This document shows, one piece after another, positions 1-7,590 of a DNA stretch of 64,000 nt. The stretch's first letter is position 1. Every line of letters starts with the position of its first letter. Position numbers and translations under genes: made by a program. This DNA comes from G963666895 sp963666895 (GTDB taxonomy: Bacteria; Desulfobacterota; Desulfovibrionia; Desulfovibrionales; Desulfovibrionaceae), in NCBI GenBank assembly GCA_963666895.2, contig CAXXNS010000003.1, positions 62,001-126,000 on the forward strand, given 5' to 3'. Below the pieces are notes generated by a model. The model was not told where the DNA came from and searched no databases. It saw only the letters and a list, made by a program, of their open reading frames with translations.

Positions 1-2
1 GC

Positions 3-1217
3 GCCATGGCCGACCTGCGGGTGGTGACCACGGAACTGCCAGACCACCTGGAGGCCCGCCTGTTGTTGGCCCAGAGCCTGCTGGCCCAGGACAATACCCT
101 GTTGGCCATCGAGGAACTCCACGGCATCCTGCAGAGCGATCCGGACTTCCTTCCGGCCCGCAACCTGCTCATCGCTTATTACATGCGCCATGGGCAGTGG
201 GACATGGCCGCGGACGAACTGGACCAGATGCTCGACCGCGACCCGGAATCCGCGGAACTCTATGTTGCCCGGGGTGACGTGGAAATGGCCCGGGGCGATG
301 TGGCGGCGGCCCGTAAGTATTATCTCCAGGCCAAGGACCTGCCCGATGGCGAGGTCCCGGCTTTGCTCAAGCTGGGCGACACGGCCAATGCGGAAAAGGA
401 CACGGACCAGGCCCTGGCGTATTTTGAGCAGGCTCTGGCCGAGAATCCCAAGGTATATGCCGGCATCGAGCGCAAGGCCCTGACCCTGTTGGGCGCCGAG
501 CGCGGCGACGAGGCCGCGGCCTTTGGCGACGAGGTCCTGGCCAGCATGCCGGACGATCCCGTGGTGCTGGAGATCTTCGGCCGCGTGGCCATGGGCATGG
601 ACGACCCGGCCCTGGCCGAGTCCCGGTTCCGCAAGGCCAGCGAGCTGGCCCCGGACTGGCTCCTGCCGTACCGTCGGCTCATCGGCATCTACCTGGCCTC
701 GGACGAGACTGACAAGGTCATCGCCCAGTGCCGGACCACCCTGGAAAAGAACCCCGATTCCCTTGTGGAGGCGTTCCTCCTGGGTCAGCTGCTCCAGGTC
801 AAGGGCGAGAACCAGGAAGCCGAGGACGTGTACGTGTCCCTGCTGGGCAAGCACCCCGACTTCCTGCCCGCGGCCAACAACCTTGCCTACCTCATCGCCG
901 AGACCACGGACGATCCCGTGCGCCTGGAAGAGGCCCTGGCGCTGGCCAAGAAGGCCGCTGCCGAGGAAACGCCCGAGGCCCTGGACACCCTGGGCTGGGT
1001 TTATTACCGGTTGGGCGACATGGAGTTGGCCGTCCAGAACTTCCGTAAGGCCCTGGAGGGCAATCCGGACAACGGAACCATCGTCTACCACCTGGCGCTG
1101 ATCCTGTCCGAGACCGGCAATAAGGCCGAGGCCAAGCGCATCGGCCAGAAGGCTCTGGACAAGGAAGGGGAATTTCCAGAGCGGGGTGAACTTGAAGAGT
1201 TGGTAAACGGTTTGTGA
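3..1217 (+). CDS. TPR-repeat protein, C-terminal part (5' end outside window)
   Basis: The frame is open to the left edge, so the ATG at 6 is probably internal and the protein is N-terminally truncated here. At least 403 residues are visible and consist almost wholly of tetratricopeptide repeats (for example the ALDTLGWVYYRLGD and AVQNFRKALEGNPDN helices near the C-terminus). The end, with NNLAYL, LDTLGWVYYRLG, YHLALILSETG and a final FPERGELEELV, resembles the C-terminus of PrsT-type TPR lipoproteins that accompany exosortase/PEP-CTERM loci. That link is inference but fits the PIPGA-tailed secreted proteins further along. TPR arrays act as protein-interaction scaffolds. It could equally be a generic TPR protein. 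A strong terminator follows. Confidence 0.8.
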   Translation, partial: AMADLRVVTTELPDHLEARLLLAQSLLAQDNTLLAIEELHGILQSDPDFLPARNLLIAYYMRHGQWDMAADELDQMLDRDPESAELYVARGDVEMARGDVAAARKYYLQAKDLPDGEVPALLKLGDTANAEKDTDQALAYFEQALAENPKVYAGIERKALTLLGAERGDEAAAFGDEVLASMPDDPVVLEIFGRVAMGMDDPALAESRFRKASELAPDWLLPYRRLIGIYLASDETDKVIAQCRTTLEKNPDSLVEAFLLGQLLQVKGENQEAEDVYVSLLGKHPDFLPAANNLAYLIAETTDDPVRLEEALALAKKAAAEETPEALDTLGWVYYRLGDMELAVQNFRKALEGNPDNGTIVYHLALILSETGNKAEAKRIGQKALDKEGEFPERGELEELVNGL

Positions 1218-1284
1218 TAGAGGTTTGCACCCTCCAAAATCAAAACAGATACATATCGTAGTGGGTTCGGTTTGGTATCCCTTT

Positions 1285-1330
1285 GGACGCCTTCCCCGTT
1301 TGTTGAGACGGGGAAGGCGTCCATATTTTG
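1285..1330 (+). terminator. Rho-independent terminator after the TPR gene
   Basis: A perfect 15-bp stem (1285-1299 with 1308-1322, starting GGACGCCTTCC) closes an 8-nt loop and is followed by a T-rich stretch. It sits between the TPR gene and the oppositely oriented HTH gene and could serve both. Confidence 0.8.
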
Positions 1331-1615
1331 TTAGCGCGAGCCGTTTAGTTTGCGTTCGATATTGCGCTCCTTTTTTTGATATTCCTTGGTTTGTTGGACA
1401 AATTTTTCAAGTTTTGGTTCGAGCGACCTGCTGGCAGGCCGATGGCCATTGAGGACAATGGAGAGAAGGTTGGCGCTTACTCCAAGATGATCTGCGATTT
1501 GTTTCAATTGCAATCCTTTTTTCGTTAGCTTTTTAATGTAGCTATAATGTATGTGTTTTTGGGGTTGACCGAGCAACGAGGCCAGACTTTTGGGGGGGGT
1601 CATGTCCTGGGGCAT
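1331..1615 (-). CDS. Small helix-turn-helix protein with C-terminal coiled coil
   Basis: 94 residues. The middle contains a lambda-repressor-like helix-turn-helix (LKQIADHLGVSANLLSIVLNG, roughly residues 37-57). A basic, heptad-like tail follows (KLEKFVQQTKEYQKKERNIE) that could dimerise. Its layout matches the protein at 3558-3920 (HTH ending in a SxVLN motif, then a QEYQERNARLEKML-type helix), so the two are probably paralogs flanking the hip locus. No clear Shine-Dalgarno precedes the ATG at 1615; the second Met (1603) is an alternative. It probably regulates transcription; the target is unknown. Confidence 0.6.
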   Translation of the reverse strand: MPQDMTPPKSLASLLGQPQKHIHYSYIKKLTKKGLQLKQIADHLGVSANLLSIVLNGHRPASRSLEPKLEKFVQQTKEYQKKERNIERKLNGSR

Positions 1616-1928
1616 TGCTTGCTTGGTTTGAGGTGATGTCCGACTGCCTTTTAGATCCTTTTTTCATGGGGGTCCGCTCCATTTTTTAGGAGCAGCGGAA
1701 TTGCCGGCTCCTACCTTTTGAGCTTTGAGACCCCCCTCCAGCAAGAAAGGATCGGAACTTTTTTTTCCCCATAAAATTTGTTGTTTTCACCATTTTTCCT
1801 TTAATGTCTATTGGTTATAATCCCTTGTCCTGGCCTGCTCTCCGAAAATTTGACCATTCATAATGGGAGATTTGGTGTTAATGCGATTAGGGTTTTAATA
1901 GGTTTGTTGTCTGGTTCAGACGGTAAAA

Positions 1929-2022
1929 ATTTGTACTTTAGAATACGTTTTTGCGTTGACCTCAGCCTTTTTGGGGCGTATTCTTTTTCTGTCGGCCAAT
2001 ATTTATACCTTGAGGTACAAAT
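1929..2022 (+). promoter_or_regulatory. Candidate HipB operator/promoter region
   Basis: Nested inverted repeats lie directly upstream of hipB: ATTTGTAC (1929-1936) with GTACAAAT (2015-2022); AGAATACG (1940-1947) with CGTATTCT (1977-1984); and a compact dyad TACCT-TG-AGGTA (2006-2017) overlapping the Shine-Dalgarno. Paired palindromes of this kind are typical of autoregulated HipB promoters. The remaining sequence from 1616 to 1928 is AT-rich with no gene that I can support. Confidence 0.5.
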
Positions 2023-2023
2023 A

Positions 2024-2263
2024 ATGAATTCAGATTTTTCTCGGTACCTGGGCAGGGTGGTTCTGTTTCATAGGAAAAGGGCAAGGCTTTCCCGCGACAG
2101 GCTTTGTCATCTTGCTGGGGTCAGCACGAAGGTCCTCCGTTCCATTGAGCATGAGGAAGGGGGTAATCCGCAATTGGAGAACATCCTCGCCATCTTCAAG
2201 GTGCTCAATATACGCATCAAGCTTGAAAGCCCCCTGATGGAGCAGTTCTATGCGGAGAGCTAG
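2024..2263 (+). CDS. hipB: HipB-type antitoxin/repressor (XRE HTH)
   Basis: 79 residues when started at the ATG at 2024, which has a TGAGGT Shine-Dalgarno just upstream; the longer open frame from 1811 has no such support. The XRE helix-turn-helix reads RLSRDRLCHLAGVSTKVLR, followed by ENILAIFKVLNIRI, the usual end of HipB domains. It overlaps hipS by 14 nt and is the first gene of a hipB-hipS-hipT operon. Family knowledge: HipB binds the operon promoter. In three-gene HipBST systems the HipS protein, not HipB, is the main antitoxin. Confidence 0.85.
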   Translation: MNSDFSRYLGRVVLFHRKRARLSRDRLCHLAGVSTKVLRSIEHEEGGNPQLENILAIFKVLNIRIKLESPLMEQFYAES

Positions 2264-2573
2264 AATACATGTCCATGGCATTCCTGTGGCCGAACTTCAG
2301 GAACTGGAAAATGGCCGCGCTTACCGGGTCGCCTACGACGAGGACTATTCAGGGCCGCCTATCTCCTTGACCATGCCGGTGGGGAACGGTCCGTTTACGT
2401 ATGAAGGGTTCCCGCCTTTCTTTGATGGGGTGCTTCCCGAAGGAGCTATGCTGGAAGGCTTGCTCATGAGGCTTAAGGTCGACGACCAGGATTACTTTTC
2501 ACAACTCATGGCCGTGGGTGTCGATCTAGTTGGCGCTGTGACCGTGTTGCCTTTGGAGAGCAACGTTGAATAA
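2250..2573 (+). CDS. hipS: HipS-like antitoxin (stand-alone HipA N-terminal subdomain 1)
   Basis: 107 residues matching the N-subdomain 1 that normally forms the first ~100 residues of HipA: RIHVHGIPVAELQELENG, then PISLTMPVGNGPF, FFDGVLPEG, DYFSQLMAVGVDLVGAVTVLP. Here it is a separate gene, translationally coupled to hipB (14-nt overlap) and hipT (8-nt overlap). In the E. coli O127 HipBST system the equivalent protein HipS neutralises the shortened kinase HipT. The same role is inferred from domain split and order. Confidence 0.85.
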   Translation: MRRARIHVHGIPVAELQELENGRAYRVAYDEDYSGPPISLTMPVGNGPFTYEGFPPFFDGVLPEGAMLEGLLMRLKVDDQDYFSQLMAVGVDLVGAVTVLPLESNVE

Positions 2574-3489
2574 GTGCCCCATCACCTTCGAGCCTTGTGG
2601 CGAAGCAAAGTATTCTGAGCGGGGACTCAGGGCGCTCCATCCACGTCTCAAGGATCTGACCGATTTTCCGCTTGGGGCAGAGGAGCAGCGGCGAACGGCC
2701 GTTAGTCGGGAGGCTCGGATTTCCATCTCGGGTGTCCAACCGAAGCTCAGCGCCCAGTTGAGCGTCAAGAAGGGCACCTTCGAAGTTACTGCGCAAGGGG
2801 GGCACTTCATCCTCAAGCCTCAGCTTCGGGAGTACCCCGAGGTCCCTCAGAACGAATCCCTGACCATGAAGATGGCAGCTGCCTGCGGTATTGAAGTGCC
2901 CTTGTCAGGAATGGTCTGGGCGGTGGATGGATCGCTACTCTATTTCGTTAAGAGGTTTGACCGGGTTGGGTCGGGGAAGCTGGCCGTGGAGGACTTCACC
3001 CAACTCCTGGCAGTGAGGCGGGGAGACAAGTACGGGCTGACCGTGGAGAGCATGATCGCTGCCCTGGATTTTTGTACCTTCCCTGTCCTGGCTAAACAGG
3101 CATTTTTCAAGCGGGTGCTGTTCAATTACTTAGTTGGAAACGAGGACGCCCACCTCAAGAATTGGTCGCTATTGACCAAGCGGGATGGGGTGGTGGAGCT
3201 TTCTCCGGCCTATGATCTGCTGAACACGGCCATTCTGACCAACTCAGGAAAAGAGGCCGCCTTGATGCTCCGTGGGCGGGACAAGAACTATAGGCAAGAA
3301 GACTTCATGGGTTATCTTGCCGAACGTCTTGGCCTCACCTCTGGCCAGGTCAAAACGGTCCTGGAGGAGTTGGTGAGTGCCCAGGACGAGTGGGAAGCGC
3401 TACTGGATAAGAGCTTCCTGGGGGAACCGTTGAAAAAGAACTACCATGCCTACCTGTCTGAGAGGAGGCGCCGGGTTTTGGGAATTTGA
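2566..3489 (+). CDS. hipT: HipT-like Ser/Thr kinase toxin
   Basis: 307 residues starting at TTG 2566, which overlaps the hipS stop. This is the HipA kinase core without the N-subdomain. Visible features are the Gly-rich loop SISGVQPK (Ser53 and Ser55, matching the double autophosphorylation motif described for HipT), beta-3 Lys84 (FILKPQ), ESLTMKMA, the catalytic loop GNEDAHLKNW with Asp194, and the metal-binding Asp217 in PAYDL. HipA kinases phosphorylate aminoacyl-tRNA synthetases (GltX for HipA, TrpS for E. coli HipT); the substrate here is unknown. All key residues are intact, so the system looks functional. Confidence 0.88.
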   Translation: MNKCPITFEPCGEAKYSERGLRALHPRLKDLTDFPLGAEEQRRTAVSREARISISGVQPKLSAQLSVKKGTFEVTAQGGHFILKPQLREYPEVPQNESLTMKMAAACGIEVPLSGMVWAVDGSLLYFVKRFDRVGSGKLAVEDFTQLLAVRRGDKYGLTVESMIAALDFCTFPVLAKQAFFKRVLFNYLVGNEDAHLKNWSLLTKRDGVVELSPAYDLLNTAILTNSGKEAALMLRGRDKNYRQEDFMGYLAERLGLTSGQVKTVLEELVSAQDEWEALLDKSFLGEPLKKNYHAYLSERRRRVLGI

Positions 3490-3557
3490 GACGAGCCATA
3501 ATTTAACACGCTTGTGGCAAGGCTCCATGACTGACTCCGTGACTCCAACGGTAGCTT

Positions 3558-3920
3558 TTAATGATGGCAACGTTGCCACCTTTTGAAAAGCATTTTTTCG
3601 AGTCGCGCGTTCCGTTCTTGGTACTCTTGGATATAATTAGCTAGTACATACAATTTGTTGTCCAACTCTACGTTGGTCTTACTAGAATCGTTGAGCACAG
3701 ACGAAAATTTGTTGGGACTCACGTCGACATACTCGGCGAAATTATAGAAATGGCCTTGACCAGTTCGCCGCAGCCGATTGAAAAAAGGATACAGATCGTG
3801 CTTCTTGGGACTGCGGGTTGATTTTGACGGTCTCCTTTTGGGACTGCGTGTCGATTTGTGGTTTTTGGGGCTGCGCGTTCGTTTTAATGAGTCCGTTCGC
3901 GTTTCTTTCATGGTGGGCAT
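3558..3920 (-). CDS. Small HTH protein with basic SPKK-type repeats
   Basis: 120 residues from the ATG at 3920, chosen because GAGGAGGAGG lies 5 nt upstream; the longer frame to 4004 lacks one. The N-terminal third is a basic low-complexity tract with three (S/T)RSPK units (about residues 15-40), similar to SPKK motifs that contact AT-rich DNA. It is followed by a HTH-like segment (FAEYVDVSPNKFSSVLND) and a coiled-coil-like helix (YIQEYQERNARLEKML). The HTH plus helix parallels the protein at 1331-1615. Likely a DNA-binding accessory protein of the island; function unknown. Confidence 0.65.
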   Translation of the reverse strand: MPTMKETRTDSLKRTRSPKNHKSTRSPKRRPSKSTRSPKKHDLYPFFNRLRRTGQGHFYNFAEYVDVSPNKFSSVLNDSSKTNVELDNKLYVLANYIQEYQERNARLEKMLFKRWQRCHH

Positions 3921-4128
3921 GTCGGCCTCCTCCTCGGGGTATTGGGAGTTGGCGGATGCCCTCCCTATACTAATTGGCTTTTTGCCCCCCCCAAAAGAAA
4001 GCAAATGGTGCCTTTTTTTTGGGTCGGTTTATGGCTAATGGCCCCTGTCTTATTTGATTTATTCATTTGGATTAATTGAAAATATAAAATAAGCCCGGAC
4101 AAATTTTTATTTTGGCGAGGGCAACACC

Positions 4129-4660
4129 ATGAAGCGCCTAGCCAGGGAGCAGCGCAGGTTTTCGGCCAACTTGAGAGAATAGGAAGCCCGTGCCGATTAT
4201 CTGCACAAGGCTAGCACTGCCGTAGCCAACCACGGCACGGTTATGTTGGAAGATCTGCAGGTGTCGGCTATTAGCGCGAGCGCGAAGGATACAGCTGAAA
4301 AATCTGACCAGAACGTGAAAGCCAAGTCCGGTTTGATTTAGGCAATTTTGGATCAGGGTCGGTACGAGTCCGGCGACAGATTGAGTACAAGTTGATCTGG
4401 TCCGGTGGCAGGGGTGTACCAGTGGACCAAAAAACCAGCAGGCGTTGCAGCAAGTTCGGCCACACAGCCGCCGAAAACCGGGCGAGGTAGGCCAGGCTCG
4501 GGAGTGTTGCTTGCGGAGACGAGGCCTATGAGGCAGTCATGAACAATTTGGCGACACGGCATGCCGTGTCAGCCTGTGGAGAGGACGCATTGGTGTCCTG
4601 TGTGAAGCAGGAATCCTCGGCCTTCAGGCCGGGGAGGATATTAACGTTCAAGGGGGGCCA
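4129..4660 (+). pseudogene. tnpB: Decayed IS200/IS605-family tnpB (OrfB) remnant
   Basis: Conceptual translation across stops gives TnpB landmarks in order: MKRLAREQRRFSANLRE (stop at 4180), YLHKASTAVANHGTVMLEDL with the second RuvC acidic site (LEDLQV), AKSGLI (stop at 4339) and AILDQG. After a frame change come EYKLIWSGGRGVPVD, SRRCSKFGHTAAENRAR (a damaged zinc finger) and NLATRHAVSACGED up to KQESSAFRPG. There are at least two in-frame stops, one frameshift and zinc-finger losses. Most of the N-terminal half is missing and no TnpA is present. It is an inactive relic inside the AT-rich island. Confidence 0.8.
4614..4638 (+). repeat. IS605-type right-end hairpin / reRNA 3' scaffold remnant
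   Basis: TCCTCGGCC-TTCA-GGCCG...GAGGA forms the compact CCTC...GGGGAGGAT hairpin typical of the 3' end of IS605-type tnpB units, where it serves as the right-end structure and the scaffold of the TnpB guide RNA. It directly follows the tnpB relic, with a three-G bulge (4631-4633). Confidence 0.55.
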
Positions 4661-4670
4661 AGCGTCTAGC

Positions 4671-5114
4671 CTAGAGGACCACCGGCCATGGGGAAATCCA
4701 GTTCATAGCTTTTCGAAGGGCGCCATGGAATCGTCTGACCGTTACTTTGGTCATCGTCAGGTTTTCCTCTTGACCTTTGATGCCGAGGTTAAGGCGAGGC
4801 TGCTTTCCGTCCTGAAAAGAGACTTTCCGTACGAACAGGGCAATGATTTTTCCCCCGTGGGGAAGGTTGATGGAACTTATGGAACAGTGTTGATTGAATT
4901 CCCGCATGAGAAATACATCGAGCAGCGCGGCGATGGAATCTAGGGCGATATACGAATTATTCAACTCATGCCCCATGAATTGGAACAAGATGGTGTTTCG
5001 CATTATTTGCCCCCGTGCCCTTCTGCATTCAGAGGTCATTGGCAGTTGATTGATCTCTTTTCCCATCTGCAGCAAAATAGACGCTTCGTTTTGTTTGTAT
5101 TGAAAAATAGTCAT
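4671..5114 (-). CDS. Hypothetical protein, last gene of the integrase operon
   Basis: 147 residues, starting 7 nt downstream of the preceding gene with a weak GGTGA Shine-Dalgarno, so it looks co-transcribed with 5122-7002. I recognise no domain. A segment reading GHELNNSYIALDSIAALLDVF is helical, but evidence for a histidine-kinase-like H-box is too thin. The 3' third overlaps a plausible short plus-strand frame (4725-4943), so the true end or even the strand is uncertain. The 3' end abuts the tnpB relic and may have been altered by that insertion. Confidence 0.4.
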   Translation of the reverse strand: MTIFQYKQNEASILLQMGKEINQLPMTSECRRARGQIMRNTILFQFMGHELNNSYIALDSIAALLDVFLMREFNQHCSISSINLPHGGKIIALFVRKVSFQDGKQPRLNLGIKGQEENLTMTKVTVRRFHGALRKAMNWISPWPVVL

Positions 5115-5121
5115 TATTGAT

Positions 5122-5550
5122 TCACCGTGCCCTGAGCTTGTCTCTTTGTTTACGGATTTTTGCGATTGTTCTTTGGAGTTTCTTTATTTCTTCTGCTTGC
5201 ATAGCACTTGTTAAATATATTTTCTCGTGAGCGCGCGCTATTTTCAGCAGGTTATTTGAAGTCTCGGCCATTTTTTTTGAAGTGAGGTCTTGACCTACGG
5301 AAAATTGTGAATACAGCGATCTAATTTTGCTTATAATTTCATCGCCGGACGCTTCTTTTTCTTTAATTTCCATAGAAATTCCATAGAGGTGTTTGAATAT
5401 TGAGTGTATTTCATCTGAAATTTGGTTTCTTATGTATGCCATTCTGTGGTTGATTTGTTTTATATACTGTATTTGATAATAAAGAAATACAATACAAGCC
5501 CCTGCAATGATAAGTAACGGAATGTTAATCCAAAGGGAGTTTTCTATCAT
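5122..5550 (-). CDS. Membrane-anchored coiled-coil protein
   Basis: 142 residues. One N-terminal transmembrane helix (INIPLLIIAGACIVFLYY, about residues 8-25) is followed by a long charged, heptad-rich region through to KLQRTIAKIRKQRDKLRAR. It overlaps the upstream gene (5525-6022) by 26 nt, indicating translational coupling in the integrase operon. No family was recognised. The topology suggests an inner-membrane protein with a long cytoplasmic or periplasmic coiled coil. Confidence 0.6.
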   Translation of the reverse strand: MIENSLWINIPLLIIAGACIVFLYYQIQYIKQINHRMAYIRNQISDEIHSIFKHLYGISMEIKEKEASGDEIISKIRSLYSQFSVGQDLTSKKMAETSNNLLKIARAHEKIYLTSAMQAEEIKKLQRTIAKIRKQRDKLRAR

Positions 5551-6022
5551 TTTCCCAGCCTATCCAGTACTTGTGTATTGTAGATTTGCTTACAGCAACT
5601 TTGTGCTGCATCAAAAGGTATTTTTCAATTTTTCTGAAGCCAAAACCTTTTTGGCGGAGCATGACAACGTCTCCCCATAGTTTGTCCAGCTTGCCTAGAA
5701 TGATATCCCTGCGTTTTGTTATTTCACGAGCTATTGAAATTTTACGATGCGTGATGTCCTTCATTTCGCCTTCAGTGAGGAGGCAACCCGAGCGATATTT
5801 TTTATCTGCATAAAAACCATTTTCCCCGCAAGAAATACAAAGCGCTGCCAAATCGAGGATATCGACGGAGTCGTCATGATTTTTCCCAAGTTTCTTTAAT
5901 ATTAAAGATCTACATTTCATTATTGATAGTCTTGTTTCTTCCGATTGCTTTGCCATCCAATGGATGGCTTCTTTTCGTTGGGATAATGTCATGCCAGTCA
6001 ATCTGTTTAATTGTTTTTCCAT
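5525..6022 (-). CDS. Hypothetical DNA-binding protein of the integrase operon
   Basis: 165 residues from the second Met (6022, MEKQLNRLTG); the first Met at 6034 lies inside the integrase gene. The gene overlaps the integrase stop by 16 nt. Two cysteines near the middle (ALCISCGENGF) suggest a partial zinc-binding knuckle. The C-terminus contains a resolvase- or mobilisation-regulator-like HTH (VMLRQKGFGFRKIEKYLL, then VSKSTIHKYWIGW). It may be an excisionase or auxiliary factor for the recombinase; inferred from position only. Confidence 0.55.
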   Translation of the reverse strand: MEKQLNRLTGMTLSQRKEAIHWMAKQSEETRLSIMKCRSLILKKLGKNHDDSVDILDLAALCISCGENGFYADKKYRSGCLLTEGEMKDITHRKISIAREITKRRDIILGKLDKLWGDVVMLRQKGFGFRKIEKYLLMQHKVAVSKSTIHKYWIGWENDRKLPLD

Positions 6023-7002
6023 CCTAGGTACCATTCTATTACGTTTGGTCTGTTGTGGTTCATTTCCTTGCTGACCAACAGCTTGGCTTCCAAATCAGAA
6101 TACCCATTTTTCAAGCATTCTGCCCATCTGCGTCGGGCAAAGTTGCAACGCAATCCATGCGAACCTCTGCCTTTTGCATACTGATTGGTTTCCTTCATGG
6201 CCTTATTAAGTGCTTCGAGATAAGATTTGTATTTTGCTTCTAGACGGTTACAAGATTCTGAAAAATACTGTTCGAGGGTTTCGCGGAGTTCTACGCTACA
6301 GTACTTGAATGCGATTTTGCCGCCCTTTTCCTTTGTCCAGAGTTTGGCGACAGGTTGGTTTGTCACAGGATCATTGACGATACCCATGTCCACCCCCGTT
6401 TCCGGGTGGCAAAAATTGGCCATGCTGAATGGGTTTTTCCCGTCGGATGGAGCACCTATTCCTTCGGTTCGCGCTCCGGTTTCAAGCTGCAATAACGCCA
6501 TAATTCTGTAGATAGTGTTTCTCAGCGCGTCGATGGCGGCTTCTGGGTCAGGGAGCGCTCTTAACTTGTAGGGGTTGGTGAGAGTGGCAAGTTGACGAGC
6601 CTTTTGAGTAAATTTTCCGCGAACCTCGCTAAAATCATAAACTGTCGGATTCGATCTGTGGCTGCTGCTGAATTGAGTAAGCCCACGTTCCAAGGCAGAT
6701 AGGGCTGACAGTTCAACCTTGAAGGTCTGTCTCGCATGGCCTCGTGCAACATGGTATTGAAGACGATCCAGGATGTACCTTTCAATCAGGGAGGGGGTGA
6801 GTACTTCAAGGTCGTGGATGCCGATTTTTTTGAGCCACTCTCCTAGAGGGCGTAACCTGCGAAACGTCTGATGGAATGTATTCAAAGAGTGGATAAAGGG
6901 ACTTTTGCCATCATGGTCGATTTTGGCTTTGTGCCTACTTAGCCCGATTCGAAGAATCCCGAGAAGGATCGCTCCGATTTGTTTGCGTATTCCGCCACGC
7001 AT
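6007..7002 (-). CDS. Tyrosine recombinase/integrase
   Basis: 331 residues. The C-terminal catalytic half shows the tyrosine-recombinase signature: Arg178 (LETGARTEGI), a beta-hairpin Lys in WTKEKGGK (about 223-229), His282-x-x-Arg285 (SHGLRCNF), His316 (EMNHNRPN) and the nucleophile Tyr325 (VIEWYLG). The N-terminal ~150 residues are helical as in core-binding domains but are not a standard phage SAM-like domain. It heads a four-gene overlapping string (7002 to 4671), an arrangement seen in some genomic-island recombinase cassettes. No matching att pair was found in the window. Confidence 0.8.
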   Translation of the reverse strand: MRGGIRKQIGAILLGILRIGLSRHKAKIDHDGKSPFIHSLNTFHQTFRRLRPLGEWLKKIGIHDLEVLTPSLIERYILDRLQYHVARGHARQTFKVELSALSALERGLTQFSSSHRSNPTVYDFSEVRGKFTQKARQLATLTNPYKLRALPDPEAAIDALRNTIYRIMALLQLETGARTEGIGAPSDGKNPFSMANFCHPETGVDMGIVNDPVTNQPVAKLWTKEKGGKIAFKYCSVELRETLEQYFSESCNRLEAKYKSYLEALNKAMKETNQYAKGRGSHGLRCNFARRRWAECLKNGYSDLEAKLLVSKEMNHNRPNVIEWYLGWKNN

Positions 7003-7066
7003 AGAATTTCTCCTCTACTCGTCTAGTTAGCTTGTCTCATTTTTTTTCTGGTTGAGTTTCCAGTAG

Positions 7067-7219
7067 TCGCTGTTTGGGAACGATGGTTATCGTTTCTCTG
7101 AGGTCGCGACGCCTCTGGCCAGTTCGCTTTCATCTGAAGAATCCCTGACCGGCGCCATCGAACTGGAAGAACTGTCCGCCAGGCAAGGTGTCACCCCGCA
7201 GGGTGAGCAATCGAGATGA
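7067..7219 (+). other. Possible 3' gene fragment upstream of the secreted-protein cluster
   Basis: After the stop at 7064 a 50-codon frame without any ATG reads through a protein-like sequence (VATPLASSLSSEESLTGAIE, then ELSARQGV) and stops at 7217. It may be the tail of a gene truncated when the neighbouring island integrated. I do not recognise it. The rest of 7003-7540 holds no supportable gene. Confidence 0.2.
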
Positions 7220-7542
7220 ATCTAATGCTTGGGTGTTTAGAGGAAAATCGAGTCGTAGAGGAGGGGGCAGGGAAGATATGTCTTGGTTTTTGACCTTGGC
7301 TTGGTAGATATAACAAATAACTTCAGACCGTTAAGGGGGTGGGTATCGCCTGAAATTTTGTATGGTGTAATAATATTTGTCATTTAACATCTTGTATTGT
7401 TTGTATTTTTTTTCTGAAGGGTGCGTCCTTTATCCTGTGTGTCCAAACAAAACCGATTATACTTTCTTGAAAAAATGGACTAAAGCTAGACAGGCAGATA
7501 GAGGATTTTGCAACCTGCCGGGATGGCGGGAGAGTACTACTT

Positions 7543-7558
7543 TGGTATGATTTTTGCA
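7543..7558 (+). promoter_or_regulatory. Sigma54 (-24/-12) promoter of the gene at 7591
   Basis: TGGTATGATTTTTGCA has GG and GC at exact -24/-12 spacing (consensus TGGCACG-N4-TTGCW). It ends 32 nt before the ATG. The giant adhesin gene at 56255 has the same -24 heptamer, TGGTATG. Confidence 0.65.
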
Positions 7559-7590
7559 TTTTCGGGCCAAACATTTCAGGGGGACTTGCC

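Noticed and set aside
4725..4943. Plus-strand ORF of 72 codons with AAGGG upstream
   Set aside because: Overlaps antisense the last third of the minus-strand ORF 4671-5114, which continues a coupled operon. The sequence is protein-like, so strand choice stays uncertain, but two real genes in full antisense are unlikely.
4990..5060. Histidine-kinase H-box (GHELNN) in the ORF 4671-5114
   Set aside because: A six-residue resemblance with no ATPase domain; treated as coincidence.
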